From: Nageia nagi
Taxonomy: Eukaryota; Pinophyta
Direction of reading: 5' to 3'
DNA length: 64,000 nucleotides
Assembly (NCBI GenBank): GCA_050084985.1
Contig: JBITNC010000001.1
Location: 197,718,001-197,782,000, forward strand
Under the pieces are notes generated by a model. The model saw only the letters and a list, made by a program, of their open reading frames with translations, made no database searches and was not told the origin of the DNA. Below are positions 24,560 to 37,216 of the stretch, piece by piece. Every line of letters begins with the position of its first letter. Position 1 is the stretch's first letter. The position numbers were made by a program, and so were the translations under genes.

Positions 24560-27500
24560 AAAGGAATGTTCAAGAAAATGAGTGGTATTGGCTACCCAAC
24601 TACCAACATTACCCTATACATTTTATTCTTCCCATAATTTGGGAGCCTTCATATGAATCAAAGAATTAAAGAATTTGTTAATGAATCCCAACTCTATTGT
24701 GAGTTGATGCTTATCAATATCCATATTGAACACCAAATTTTGGAGTTCATAAATATCTTGGATCCTCCTTAGACACAACGATTTTGGTTTGGGAGTGATT
24801 TTTGCTATGTCTTTTTCAATCAAGACCATTAAATAAGCTTGCATTCTTTCTAAAACTATCCTAGATGTATCCAAAGCTAGCTTATGGAGAGTGGTTTGAA
24901 TGTGGAACTCCTTGATTGCTTGCATTATTTCTTCTTTTAGCAAATGCAAGTGTGATAATGTTATCATTCTATCTCTGACTTGCTCCACCAAGGATTTTTT
25001 GAAATTCTTTATGAGCAATAATAACTTTGAATTTTCATCAGATAAAACTTTATTTGTTGTAATGATAGTTTGTAGTTCATCCTCAACCTGCTTGACCTTT
25101 TGGGCATAAATGATTGTAGCTTGAGCTTTGAGATCTTGTATTATTTGATTTGCAGCATCTAGCTTACCTTTTATTGTTGTTATGCTCTTATCAAACTCTA
25201 ACTTTTGGTTATCCAGCTTTGCAATTAAGTTTTTGTTTTTATTCTGCAATCTAGCTACTATTTTGTCTTTAAGGGAGCAATCTTTCTTATACTAATCTAT
25301 TTTATTATTTAATGTTTGTATCTTAGTCTCCATTACTTGAAGACTTTTGTCAACTACCATTGAAGTATTTACTAGGAATCTTGACTAGTCAATTACCGAT
25401 GCACTCTGCATATTTATATCTATTATAGCTATGGGAGTAATATCTAGTTGCCTTTATTTGAAAGGCATATATGCTATTTTAATATCTCTTATTTCTGTTA
25501 CCTTGCTCAAAATTCTTGACTGTTGCTTAGGGAGCATAGGAGATTTATTAATAAAATTTGCCCAATCAATGGGCTCTACAATTTATGTAGAAAAAATTAA
25601 CTTTATTTCCACTTGTGATGCTGTTGAAATTAAAAAATGGGGATATCTCAACTTGTTGGATAGGTTGTGACTATCCAGAAGATATCAGGTCTTAAATTTA
25701 TATTTCTTGCTCTACCTCTTCCATGACCTTATCTTCATCCTTAATTTTATCCATTGGGCTAGATTCTTTCTTTTTTCCAGATTCATCATCATCATCTCTT
25801 GGTCCTCATTTAGGTGTAGCTATTGTAGATCTACAGGCTCCAAGTATACTTCCTCTGCCTTGTTGAATTTGGGTTTGCTCCTTTTTTAGGGTTTGTTCTT
25901 GCATCTGGGCTCCTTTTGTAGCACCAATATATATATCTTAGGGCTCTCTTAACTCTTCTATATCAAAAATTTCTACCTCTTTTGCCACCACCTTTGGAAT
26001 TTCTCCCATAGCTTCTAAAGGTGAAGGTATAGTCATTTGTGGCTATGGCCTTATCATAGTGGTGTGGGGCTTTTTTATAGGCTTCTCTTTTTTCTTCAAG
26101 ATTTGTTATTTTTGAGCAAGGATTGTATTTTTCTTTTCTTCTTTGGAGAAAGCTCTCAAGAAGAGGTGGGAGTGTTTGAGGGATCTTGCTCTCCCTTATT
26201 TGAAAGCTTAACCATGTTGGATGGTTGTCCTACTCATACTAGCCTTGGCCTTATAGCAGATTTTTCTTAAAAATGAGGAGGAAGGGAATATCCCAACTCT
26301 GGTAAGGAATCTTTGATATACTCAACCTCCTAGTACTTATCATATTTGAATTTCTCAAATAATTCACTTTCTATGTGGTGAATTTTTATTGTATATTCAA
26401 ATCTAAATTTTGTAAAATAAAGAATTTTATTGGGACCCCACCCAAGATTTGCTAATTAGGTGAGAAATTTTGGTTTGAGGATAAAATCTTATCACTTATT
26501 TTTCTAGTTTCTATACTTTTGTATTATTTTAAGGGCCATCCAAGCCTTATTCAGGGGTGTGAACTCCCAATCAAGGTATATTTTTGCTTCTTGTTCAATT
26601 TTATTTACAAAATATTCTATATGAGGCCTACTATCATAGACAAAAGCTGGAAGTTTTTTACTTGACCTTATTACTTGGGTCATTTCTCTTGAAGGGTCAT
26701 ACATCCATGGAGTTTCCACCATATCTAATTTAAAATTCTATACAATGAATTCAGCTATACTATCTTTACATCCTCTTTCTAAAAGAGTAAACTTTTCAGT
26801 AGAAGCTAGTATATATACAATAGATTTAAAATTACCCTCAAACCCATGTTTGCTCTTTATAGCACAAATTTGCCTTCCCATTTATATTGAATACAACTAG
26901 GGGGTTACATACTTGGGTAATAAAAAAGGTCTCTCAAAATACCCATACCTGATTATTACAATGCGACTTCTTAAGAAATACCAATCATCAATTTTGTTTC
27001 CTCCTTGTAGCTCCCTCATTATGCTTTTGTGCAATCTATTGGGGAGTTTTTTGATCAAAATTTGTACTACTATTGCATATATTTTTTCCATAAAATCATA
27101 TTAGAATCCATGCAACTTACTCAAAATTGGTACCATTAGGTCAATTAGTACTGGTGTAGCACTAGAATTCATTGGCTAAACTGGCAACCCTACCTCTATA
27201 AGTTCGTAAAGATTTTGATGGGCAAAGAGCCACCAAAGATAGGAGGAGTGTCTAAATTCTAACTTCTCAATTTTTAATAGACACCTTTTTATTTCATTAC
27301 TAATGAAATTCAAGAATTCATAACAAACATGAGCCTCTGTAATATTATAAGCCATACGTACCATGGCTTCATCTGCTTCAATCAAGGTTTTCTTTCCCAA
27401 GATAAATGCTAATACCTACAACACTTCTCTATCTTTTTTTCTTTCAAATAGGGCTATCTAATAGCTTGGCAAGAGTTTGGCCTTCCTATTATCTTGATAT

Positions 27501-28033
27501 ATTCCACTAATCTAGCTCAACATTTCATCTTGACTAATATAAAAGTCATTCTTCTTCTTTTTAAAATCAATTTGTTTTTTAACATGAAAAGTCCAATCTA
27601 CTAGAATAGCAAATGCTTGGATAATGGAATCAGGAGAGTAATCTAGTACTATTTCAAACTTTGGCTCTAATGCATCTCCCTCTTTTGGGTTCTTGAATAT
27701 TTCTATTTGGTAATCCTTCTGGTGATGTATATGTGCTAAGGAATATAATAGCTTGGGGAAAGTAAATGAATCATAAGGCACATAATGAGCCAGGCCCTAG
27801 TTAATCATGACATCTCTTTTTGAATGAGCAAGTGACTTCCCCTTTTCAATCACCTCGGGTGTCTTGTGTTGTAGAAGAATGCGATTAAGGTTAGCTCTCC
27901 ATGTGTCCATGTGACTAATCACCCCCATCTTAGTCTAATTTATTCTTAGGGCATTCTTAAGATATTCTTCCTAAATAATCAAAAGGTCAGCATCAAGTTG
28001 ATCTATTTTAGAGGATGATTGAGAAGTTGCCAT
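24560..28033 (-). pseudogene. Extra post-integrase ORF of the minus giant gypsy
   Basis: Homologue of 12266-16430, here not split by an LTR. It starts at the ATG at 28033 (MATSQSSSKIDQLDADL), followed by open segments at 27781-27512, 27400-27176, 27091-26897 and 26722-26504, a Lys/Glu/Pro-rich middle part (about 26300-25700) and a long open C-terminal segment at 25249-24623 (208 codons). That last segment is Leu-, Lys-, Gln- and Ile-rich with a heptad pattern, so a coiled coil is likely. Conserved blocks include SFTFPKLLYSLAHIH, DWTFHVKKQIDF, RYGYFERPFLLPKYVT and PWMYDPSREM. No known domain, signal peptide or membrane segment recognised. Confidence 0.6.
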
Positions 28034-28566
28034 GATATCAACACCCTTTCTTGAACCTTTGGTTGTTATTTAAAAATAGTAATCTAAGCAATGCAAGGTC
28101 TTGTAACTTTTTTATCTCTTAACTTAACTCAGCTCTAAAATCTATAAGTTCTGAATGCTTTGGAAATTTGTGTGCTTGAAATCAGCTAAGTGTTGAACTA
28201 GAGGGTATGGGGAGAATTTTATTCATCCAAGGTTGATAAGATTTCCATTAATGGCAATTACTACTTGAGGATCTTTGAGACCTGTGTATGTATGGATTAA
28301 GCTAGCAAAAGCTAGATAAGTAGTTTCAAAGCATGCTAGACTTAATTTGTGGTACTTGTGCAATGGTTTATGAAATTCAAGGAAATCTTTCCTTAAATGC
28401 TACATCATTCAATTGATAGCTAAGCATTACACTAACATTAACTCTTGATCATGTTAAATTAATGCTAAAAATTAATGACTACCTACTTTTAAAAAATTGT
28501 ATGCAGAAGATGTACACGTCCCTCTTTTTAAAAAAAATAAAGCTATTCACAATATGCATTGATTTT
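28034..28566 (-). other. Spacer between the copia insertion and the extra ORF
   Basis: Counterpart of 11721-12265 in the plus copy. Non-coding. On minus it begins with sequence matching the plus copy from about 11748 onward, whereas the gypsy sequence on the other side of the copia stops at the equivalent of about 11597. Confidence 0.5.
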
Positions 28567-29179
28567 TGGGTACTATAAGATCATCTCATTAATTGGTAAT
28601 GTTTCAAATAGATCTTGTTAATGGGAATAGGTAATTCTCAAAACTCAATAATATCTTGCAATTTGAATGCATTACTTTTCATGACTTCAGTGATGATGTA
28701 AGGTTTGTGAGAGAATTAGCAATACTCTAATCCTCAAGGTCCAAGACTAGGAAGCTCAATCACACAACATTCACACAAGATAACACAAGTGTAATGTGGT
28801 TCCTCCCTCCTTGGGAGTACATCCACAACTAGTATCTCAATTCTCAAGTATGCCCCTCTTACAACAATTCTCTTGCTCTCTCCTACACAAACTAGTAGAG
28901 TAATGTTACTCCAAAACTTAGATGTGTTACAAGAGGAGAGGCCCTCTATTTATAGCTTGAGAGCACCTCCCTAACCTCCCTTTAACCCAAGGGTAAGGTT
29001 AGGGTTATAATAAATGTGTGACCTAACTTTAACCTACCAACTAACCCCATGGTTAGGTCAAAGTCCACACATAATAAAGAATACAATTAATCCCTTAAGG
29101 TATCTACATATCCTTTAAGTGATTAATTGAATTTACAAGGAGTTTAGATATTCACAATATTTCATTACAAATTCTAACA
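28567..29179 (-). repeat. 3' LTR of the copia element
   Basis: 613 bp, TGTTAGAATTTG to TACCCA on minus. A TATA box (TATAAATA at 28954-28947) lies in CTATAAATAGAGGG. Polypurine tract AAGGGGGAG directly upstream on minus (29188-29180). Confidence 0.9.
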
Positions 29180-29188
29180 CTCCCCCTT
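29180..29188 (-). other. Polypurine tract of the copia element
   Basis: AAGGGGGAG on minus, immediately before the 3' LTR (TGTTAG). It primes plus-strand DNA synthesis and confirms which LTR is the 3' one. Confidence 0.85.
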
Positions 29189-30236
29189 AATGCAATATTG
29201 GGATAGAGCGTAGAAGAAAGAAGAGAGAGAGTAAGAGAGAGTTCTCCTCCATAGAGATACAAGTGGAGATGAGAACATTTACATATTTGAGAATCTTTTT
29301 GAGAACTAGTATAAGACTCACTACATTACCATTTGACAAAATGGTTTACAATACAATCATTAACCACAACTGGTTTCACTGTACATAGTAGTCGATCAAC
29401 TTTAAGCTGACATGTGAGTCTCCATGAGCTTACTTTCACAAGGTGAGTAACCTGCATTTTTGAAGAAGATCCTGCATGCTAAAAGCAACTCATGAACAAA
29501 ATCAGTTAGATGCATCATATATTCAAATAAGAGAATCAAATAATGCCATCTTATAAACAACTAATTAATGGTGCACTATAAGTCATCACGGAGATGCCAA
29601 ACCATCACTCATAGTCACCTATTGTATATAGACATGTGTTGATTATTAATAGAGTATAAAAATTGTACAACGAGTTTCTCACGTAGAGCAAACTCACCAC
29701 GGAGGTATAGAATGTACAACAAGTTCATCATGCAGAGCAAACTTACCATAGAGGTATATTAATTATATGCTCAAAAATTGTACAACAAGTTTCTCATGCA
29801 GATCAAACTCACCATGGAGGTATAGAGCATAAAAATTGTACAACGAGTTTCTCACGCAAAGCAAACTCACCATGGAGGTATAGAATGTACAATAAGTTCA
29901 TCATGCAGAGCGAACTTACCATGGAGGTATATTAATTATATGCTCAAAAATTGTACAACAAATTTCTCACGTAGAGCAAACTCACCACAGATGTATAAAA
30001 TATACAACAAGTTTATCACATAGAGCAAACTTACCATGGAGGTATAAATATGTACAACAAGTTTGTCCTCCAGAGCAAACTTACCATGGAGGTATAAAAT
30101 AATCAACACTATAACAATAATTGTACAACAAGTTTGTCACACAGAGCAAACTTACCATGAAGGTCTAGAATGTACAATCAAAAAAGGCCTCTTAGAGGTG
30201 AAGTTGTCATCACTAACAAAAGTTCAAACTTCACTC
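29189..30236 (-). other. Copia 3' region between pol and polypurine tract
   Basis: About 1.05 kb, non-coding, longer than the usual copia 3' spacer. It holds the tandem array at 29664-30180; the rest shows no coding signal. Confidence 0.6.
29664..30180 (-). repeat. Tandem array of about 10 units of about 49 bp in the copia 3' region
   Basis: On plus, each unit carries TGTACAAC(A/G)AGTTT or a close variant, then CAGAGCAAAC, then TTACCATGGAGGTATA. Unit starts near 29664, 29713, 29779, 29838, 29886, 29952, 30001, 30051, 30122 and 30173, so spacing alternates between about 49 and 59-71 because some units carry extra AT-rich sequence. Confidence 0.8.
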
Positions 30237-33200
30237 CCCCTTGAGGGCAACTTCACCAACCTAAGAGAATCCCTAAGCTTGCTGAACTGAGCTTCAAGAA
30301 GGGGCTTGGTGAATAGATCAGTGGAGTTTTTAGTAGATGGACAATACTCCAAGTGTATGATGTCATCTAGAACCTTCTCCCTAATAAAATGGGCTTAGAT
30401 TTCCACATGTTTGGTTCTCTGATAGAACACAGGATTCTTAGCCAAAGAGATAGCTGATTGATTGTCTGAAGAAATAAGAGATGGGCCATTTTGCTTATAC
30501 CCAATTTTGTTAGAAGATGCCTTAGCCAAATAACTTCTTGGGCGGAAACAAACATGGCTCGATATTCAACTTCGATGGTAGAAAGAGTCACAGTAGATTG
30601 CTTCTTGGAAGCCCAAGAGATAGCACCTGAACCAATGCTGAACACATATGTAGAGGTTAATTTTCTATCATCTCTATCTCCCCCATAATCAGAATCTGAG
30701 AACCCTGAGAGAACAATTGAGGGTACTTTGGAATACTTAAGAGCAAGATACTTTGTCCCTACCACATACCTCAAGATTTGCTTCATAGCATTGAGGTGTT
30801 CAACATATGGTTTTTACATGAATCATGCCATCAGATTCACTGCAAAGGCAATATTAGGTCGAGAGATAGTCAGATACAGAATACTACCAATCAATTGCCT
30901 ATAAGCTATAGCATCAGCCAACTGAGAATCTGAGATCAATGATACAATGATTCCAGGAGAAATAGGTATTGCAGCATATCTACACTCCTCCATTCCAAAC
31001 TTTTGCAAGATGTCTGATATATACTTAGATTGACTAAGATAAGTACAATCTTTGTGTTGGTATACTTGCATTCCAAGATATTAATGCAATAGACCTAGAT
31101 CAATCATTTCAAATGTTGCCTTTAGTTTGGATATGCACTCTTGGATGATTTCAATATTATTACCTATTATGAGAATATCATCCACATAAAGGAGAATTAA
31201 GACCACGTCTTTTCCTTGATTGAGTACATAGAGATCTGAGTCAGAGAAGCACTTGGAAAAACCAATATCTACAAAGAATCCTAAAATTTTCTTGTACCAT
31301 GCTCTAGGTGCTTGTTTAAGTCCATATAAAGACTTCTTTAGCTTGCACACAAGAGACTCTTTTCCTTCTAGAATAAATCCTTCTGGTTGATTCATGTAGA
31401 TTTCTACATCCAAGTCACCATTGAGAAATGCACTCTTGACATCAAGTTGAAAAACTTTCCATCCTTGAGCTGCAGAAAGAGCAAGAATTATCCTGATAGT
31501 AGGCATCGTGGCCACAGGAGCAAAGGTTTCCTCATAATCAATACCATATTTTTGAGCGAATCCTTTGGCCACTAACCTTGCTTTGTATTTTTCAACTTCT
31601 CCATCAGAATTGTACTTGACCTTGTATATCCATTTATTTCCAATCACATTTTTCTCATTGGGATAAGGAACCAAATCCCAAGTTTTATTTTTCATGAGTG
31701 CCTCATACTCAACTTTCATAGCTTCCATCCAACACTCTTGCTTAAAAGCTTCTTTGAATGTTGATGGCTCATTCATATTATCAATTTTGGCAAATAAGGA
31801 TTTATTCAAGGTCATACTCCTTGTAATTCTCTGAGCTGGAGAATTTTGCTTTTATGGTGACTTCCCTACATGATCATCCAACTAGTTAGGTGTAGGCTTA
31901 GAATCATCTGAATCAGACACCTCAGCATGAGAAGTTGTATCCTTAGGAAGTTCATTGAACTTGACATCCCTAGAAACAAAGACTATTTTATGGGATGAGG
32001 AGTAGAGTCTGTAACCTCTATGCTGATTATCATACCCTACAAAGATGCATTTTTCTGATCTTTTGTCTACCTTCTTTCTTTTCTCTAAGGTAATGAAGGC
32101 AAATGCATCACAACCAAAGACCCTGAAGTGTGAGATGTTAGGTTTCTTTCCTATCCATGCTTCATATGGAGTTTTTCCTTCAACTACTTTAGTAGGACAC
32201 CTATCTAGGGTGTGAATAGCAGTGTGAACAGCTTCTCCCCATAAGAAACTAGGAAGGTTACCTAACATGCATCTTGCCATTTCCATAATGGTGCGATTCT
32301 TCCTTTCAGCAACTCCATTTTGCTGAGAGGTGTAAGGGATTGTGAATTGCCGCTTGATCCCATGTTTAACACAATAGTCATTAAACTCATTGCTATTATA
32401 CTCACCCCCATTATCAGATCTCAGCATTTTGATCTTGAAATTAGTTTGATTTTCAACAAGTGCCTTGAAGTCTTTAAACTGATCAAAATTTTGATCCTTG
32501 TGCTCAAGTAGATAACCAAATGTCATCCTACTGAAGTCATCAATGAAGGTTAGAACATAAGAAGCTCCCCCTAGAGACTTAGTCTAAAATGGACCCATCA
32601 AATCTGAATGCACAAGCTGAAGAGGACGAGTTGCCCGAGTTGCCTTATCCTTTTCAAACTTTTTCTTATTCATCTTTCCTAGAATGCACCTTTCACAAAG
32701 ACCAATTGTGGGTGAAATATTAGGTAAACCTTCCATAAGTTCTTGATTTTTCATATCTTGAATACTCTTGTGGTTAAGGTGCCCTAATCGTTGATGCCAA
32801 AGATTACCTTTTGAACACACATTTGTAGCAAGACAAATTTTTGAAGGTACTTGATCCACAATATAAAGGTCATCCTTTACTAATCCTTTCATCAAAGTGG
32901 CAAGTCCTTTCTTAACACACCAAGAGTGTGAGGTAAACTCAAATGAGCATCCTTTCCTTATAATCTGAATTACAGAGATAAGATTCATCCTTAGCTTAGG
33001 CACATAAAAGACATTATCAAGCACCTTTCCATGAATCTTTACATTCCCTATTCCTTGAACATCAAGGACTGTATTATCACCTATCACAACTGTATCCTTG
33101 TTTTACTTATGAAAATTTTCAAACTTATCCTTTTCATAACACATGTTATTAGTGCATCCTAAATCAACAATCCAATCATTTGAAATAGTTTGAGTCCTTG

Positions 33201-33280
33201 AGTAGTAGGCAACAGTAGCAGCATGCTTGTTCTTCTTTTTATTATTGAAATTTCTCACATTTGCATTTCCCTTGCCTTTT
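30236..33280 (-). pseudogene. Copia pol: protease, integrase, RT, RNase H
   Basis: Protease: DWIVDLGCTNNMC near 33165, where the usual Ser after the catalytic Asp is Leu. GAG-pre-integrase and integrase at 33087-31882: NLWHQRLGHLNH and CERCILGK (zinc site), TFIDDFSR, LRSDNGGEY, then QNGVAERKNRT with the catalytic Glu. RT at 31815-31081: WVFQLDVKSAFL-like block, PEGF, YGLKQAPRAWY and the LLYVDDILI catalytic block. RNase H at 30786-30490: SDSDYGGD, SWASKKQSTVTLST and E-x-E-Y-R-A. Single stops interrupt at about 33104, 32583, 31881, 31857, 31079 and 30822-30814. A frameshift near 30490 separates RNase H from the last part (DNQSAISLAKNP, FTKPL), which ends near 30236. Confidence 0.9.
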
Positions 33281-34119
33281 TGAGTAAATTTCTTTTTGCG
33301 ACAATCATACTCTTTGTGCCCAAAGATGCCACAAAAGTTACAATTTCCAACAAACTTTTCCTACGATGTTGGTTTGCTTGATCCAGCTTTGTCATTCCTT
33401 TGCTTGAAGTTGTCATGCTTCCTGATGGTAGATGAGGATTTGTTATCTTTGAATTTATAATGTTTGAACATCTTCTTGAAAGGATTTTTGGTTTCTCCTA
33501 GAGTAATGCTATTATCCTTTGGAGAAATGTTCAACATTTTCTTGTTCAAAGTTTCCTCATGCTTCAGAAGGAGTCTAGAAAGGTTGTCAAGAGAGATAAC
33601 ATCTTCTTCATCATCGAGCCTAGTCTCCATAACTGTGACAAAGTTACTGAACTTTGTAGAGAGGCTTTGAAGAATGATGAAGATCATGAACTTATCATTG
33701 ATCCATTTGCACCTACAGCCAACCAGTTGTGTCCTGAGGTCAATGATTTTGTTCAAGTAGATTGAGGCACTTTCATCTTCACCTTGACGATATTGCAATA
33801 ACTTTTGTAGAATGGTGAACCTTCTTGAAAATTTGGACCCAAGGTAAATTTTCTTTAGTCTATCCCAAGCTTCTTTTGCTGATGTCGAGGAAGAGATCAT
33901 GAGAAGGATGTCATCTAAAACTGCATGATAGATCATTGAGGTTGCTAACTCATTCTTTGAGTTGTAAATTTCAAGGGCCTTCTCATCTATAGGAGTGACT
34001 AGATCTTCATTTACTATTTGCCACAGCTTCCTTGCCTGTAACTCAGCTCTCATACGAGGTTCCCATATGCCAAAGTTGGAACCGTCGAGTATGTGCTTGG
34101 GTATGAAGGTTTCAACCAT
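33280..34119 (-). pseudogene. Copia gag
   Basis: I choose the ATG at 34119 (MVETFIPKHILDGSNF), where similarity to copia gag begins; the frame is open further upstream to 34221 but that part looks like leader. The UBN2-type gag core shows FGIWEPRMRAELQARKLW, SKNELATSMIYH, AKEAWDRLKKIY and LLQYRQGEDESASIYLNKI. A TAG stop at 33363-33361 lies just before the zinc knuckle (CNFCGIFGHKEYDC, about 33340-33300), so the knuckle is cut off. Gag coats the RNA and forms the particle. Confidence 0.85.
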
Positions 34120-34219
34120 TATCTGTACAAAAAATAAATATGCAATAAGAATGCAAATTTTTACAAGCTTCCATCTATATAAATCAAACATAAGTAAATA
34201 TGTCCCATATGTGCAAACC

Positions 34220-36603
34220 ACGATCTGTAGAGGAATAAAGTTGGGGTTGTTTTCTTGTATAGAATTAGGCCTTCACTTGGATGCCCGCAAGGTGGAGCCC
34301 AGGTACTACCAGTCCTCAACCAGTTCACCTTGGTCAGTAATATACTCTCACAAGTATAAGTACCAACTATTTTCCAAGGATTCGACGTATCTTGGATCGG
34401 TCATTTTAATTATCTTGATTAAGGTTTTCAGTTTTCCTCCTAGGTTATCAGGATAATCCCTGAATGGACATCCGGACATGTGGTATCACTACACACATGC
34501 CTATCCACCTAATAGAGTTATGTCCAATCCAACAGAGGTCTTAGGGGCAATTAAGATGGACTTACCACCACTCAGGTCTTTGGACTAAAAGGGCTCCAGT
34601 CTGCCCTATCCTCACCTTATGGCTCCCCAAACAAGTCATGTTGTGGAAGAATACGTGCGGATGTGTTCATTTTAGGGGTTACTTTCAATATTTGCGTTTT
34701 GCAAGTATAAAGCAAATTGTGCAAAAATATAAAGTAAAGTAAAGTTGCATCATCCACACGAGCTTGAAAAACCTTTAAAAAGTCCAATGGGTTTTGTACT
34801 AACCCCTAAAGGACTTTTACATTTTGTATATTTTGCTCAATTTATTCAAGCACTTAATGAATTAAAAAGAACTAAGTCCTACTTAGTATTTATAACATGC
34901 ATTGTTCCATGACTTAAAAAAAAAATTAAATAATCATGCATCATGCATTATTTAACTTAAAAATTTAAGTCCTAAGCATGTTTTATTCTTCAAACAAGAT
35001 AAAGATACATGCATCATAAGTCTAGCATGCAATATCTAGATAAGGTTTACAAGATAAAGAGACATGCATCATAAGTCTAGCATGCAATATCTAGATAAGG
35101 TTTACAAGATAAAGAGACATGCATCACAAGTCTAGCATGCAAGATCTAGATAAGGTTTACAAGATAAAGAGACATGAATAACATCTAGATAAGGTTTACA
35201 AGATAAAGAGACATGCATCACAAGTCTAGCATGCAAGATCTAGATAAAATTTAAGTAAAAATTATACCAATTCTCCCCTTTTCACTTAAAGTTTTATCCC
35301 TAAAAAAAATTGTATGCTAAGACTTGTCTTATAAGTATGCATTTTAAGTAAAAAATTTTCCCTTATTTACTTAAAAAATAGCATGCTTAGACTAAATTAC
35401 TATGCTTAGAGAGAAAAAAATGCTAAGAGTTTAGCATTCTAAAAATTGCATGTGCACCTTAGTAAATTAAACATGCAATATTAAAATATTCTAAGCATTT
35501 TTAAAAATAAGCTAAGTTTAACTTAAAATAAGTTAAAAATATTCACCACTTACCAAGTCTTCAAGAATTAAATGGAAAAGGAAGGAGACCCATACCCCTA
35601 CTTCATGCATTTTAATGCTTCTCCTACCTTAAGCACTAAAAAATAAAAAATACTCCTAAGTCAAAAACAATTAAATGCTTTTTAGTTGTAAAAATATGAC
35701 CCCCCTCCTTTTTCTTCCACCAAGAAAAGCATACGTTGCTTTTGGAAGAGCAAAAATGCAAGTAGTCAACTAAACAAACTTAATGCATTTAAGTGCATTA
35801 AAGTGACTAAGAAGACTTGCAAGAAGTTGGCAGCCATCAACCTTGACCATAGGAAGGAGGATGACCTGCATGAAAGCATTTAGAGGATAACCTATGGAGG
35901 TGATGGTGAAGGAGGAAGAGGAGGAAGACTGCTACGCATCGTGGCTGGTAGGAGGCTGGCCAGTTAAGGTGCACGACGGCACGTGCATGAGGGAGGAGGA
36001 GGATTTGTTGGGGATTCCAAAGGATGGAGTAAGAGTGTTATTCTTTCAGCCTTTTAGCCTTATACATGCGCTTTTTTTTTTTAGTTGAGTAGCGGTTTTG
36101 ACGGGCCTTCACGTGAGAGGAGGTGGAGGTCCTTGCGAAGCTCTATTATAGAATACCATTCTACGCATTATCTAATAAGAATGCACATTATTAGCCCACT
36201 GGAAGAGATAAAAAAAACCATCATATGAGATACGTCTCCCCGGTAGAGGTACATGAGTGGTTTTGTTAATTCTAAAAATGGCGATAGGCAAGGTCCTAAG
36301 CAGGCGAAGGGAGAGAAGAGAGCAGAATGCATGGTGGCTTGCCACAGTCCATGAAATGGTGTCTCACATGCCTTCGATCATTACTATCCAAGAAACTATG
36401 TCTGCAGCATGCATCTTAATACAGAGCAAAGAGAGGTGCAGGGCAAGCCGGTGAGGGAGGAAGATGAGACTACTACGTGTGGGTCAGATGTGGCAGGCCA
36501 ACGTAATCCATTGGGTGGCAGAGAAGGAGGCTACGGAGGCGTGCAATCTGGAGGCCACTGGTTGGGAGGAGGCTGCGAGGGGAGTGCGGTCTGCACCACG
36601 TAT
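34220..36603 (-). other. Unusually long leader of the copia element
   Basis: About 2.4 kb between 5' LTR and gag without convincing coding sequence. From the gag side: about 400 bp of mixed sequence (34220-34680), AT-rich sequence with the 55-bp array (34995-35248), more AT-rich sequence, then a GC-richer part (about 35860-36600, near 60% GC at 36480-36540). The bases next to the LTR read ATACGTGGTGCAGACC on minus. They do not match the initiator-Met primer site (TGGTATCAGAGC) usual for copia, so the PBS is lost or atypical. Confidence 0.6.
34995..35248 (-). repeat. Tandem array of 55 bp x about 4.7 in the copia leader
   Basis: Units start with CAAGATAAAGA at 34995, 35050, 35105, 35160 and 35199 and include ACATGCATCA, TCTAGCATGCAA and TCTAGATAAGGTTTA. 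The fourth unit lacks 16 bases. Units are almost identical, so the array is recent. Confidence 0.9.
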
Positions 36604-37216
36604 TGGGTACTATAAGATCATCTCATTACTTAGTAATGTTTCAAATAGATCTTGTTAATGGGAATAGGTAATTCTCAAAACTCAATAATATCTTGCAATT
36701 TGAATGCATTACTTTTCATGACTTAAGTGATGATGTAAGGTTTGTGAGAGAATTAGCACTACTCTAATCCTCAAGGTCCAAGACTAGGAAGCTCAATCAC
36801 ACAACATTCACACAAGATAACACAAGTGTAATGTGGTTCCTCCCTCCTTAGGAGTACATCCACAACTAGTATCTCAATTCTCAAGTATGCCCCTCTTACA
36901 ACAATTCTCTTGCTCTCTCCTACACAAACTAGTAGAGTAATGTTACTCCAAAACTTAGATGTGTTACAAGAGGAGAGGCCCTCTATTTATAGCTTGAGAG
37001 CACCTCCCTAACCTCCCTTTAACCCAAGGGTAAGGTTAGGGTTACAATAAATGTGTGACCTAACTTTAACCTACCAACTAACCCCATGGTTAGGTCAAAG
37101 TCCACACATAATAAAGAATTCAATTAATCCCTTAAGGTATCTACATATCCTTTAAGTGATTAATTGAATTTACAAGGAGTTTAGATATTCACAATATTTC
37201 ATTACAAATTCTAACA
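36604..37216 (-). repeat. 5' LTR of the copia element
   Basis: 613 bp, about 99% identical to 28567-29179, same ends (TGTTAG…CCCA on minus). TATA box at 36991-36984. It abuts gypsy integrase sequence at 37217. Confidence 0.9.

Larger units (their letters stand above)
28567..37216 (-). mobile_element. Ty1/copia retrotransposon, nearly intact structure
   Basis: Two 613-bp LTRs in direct orientation enclose, on minus, a long leader (36603-34120), gag (34119 to about 33280), pol (PR, INT, RT, RNase H; about 33280-30236), a 1-kb 3' region with tandem repeats, and a polypurine tract next to the 3' LTR. I counted about seven differences between the LTRs (about 1%), so this is the youngest insertion here. 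At 8.65 kb it is long for copia because of the leader and the 3' region. Outside flanks differ (ATTTT left, GTTTG right), so there is no target duplication. Pol has about eight stops and one frameshift, so it is defective. Confidence 0.85.

Noticed and set aside
29664-30180. CRISPR-like array
   Set aside because: Units are contiguous tandem repeats without unique spacers, within a plant retrotransposon.
36257-36658. Open frames in the GC-rich part of the copia leader as genes
   Set aside because: Open frames of this size are expected in GC-richer DNA; three overlap in different frames, none has a recognisable motif, and one runs into the LTR.
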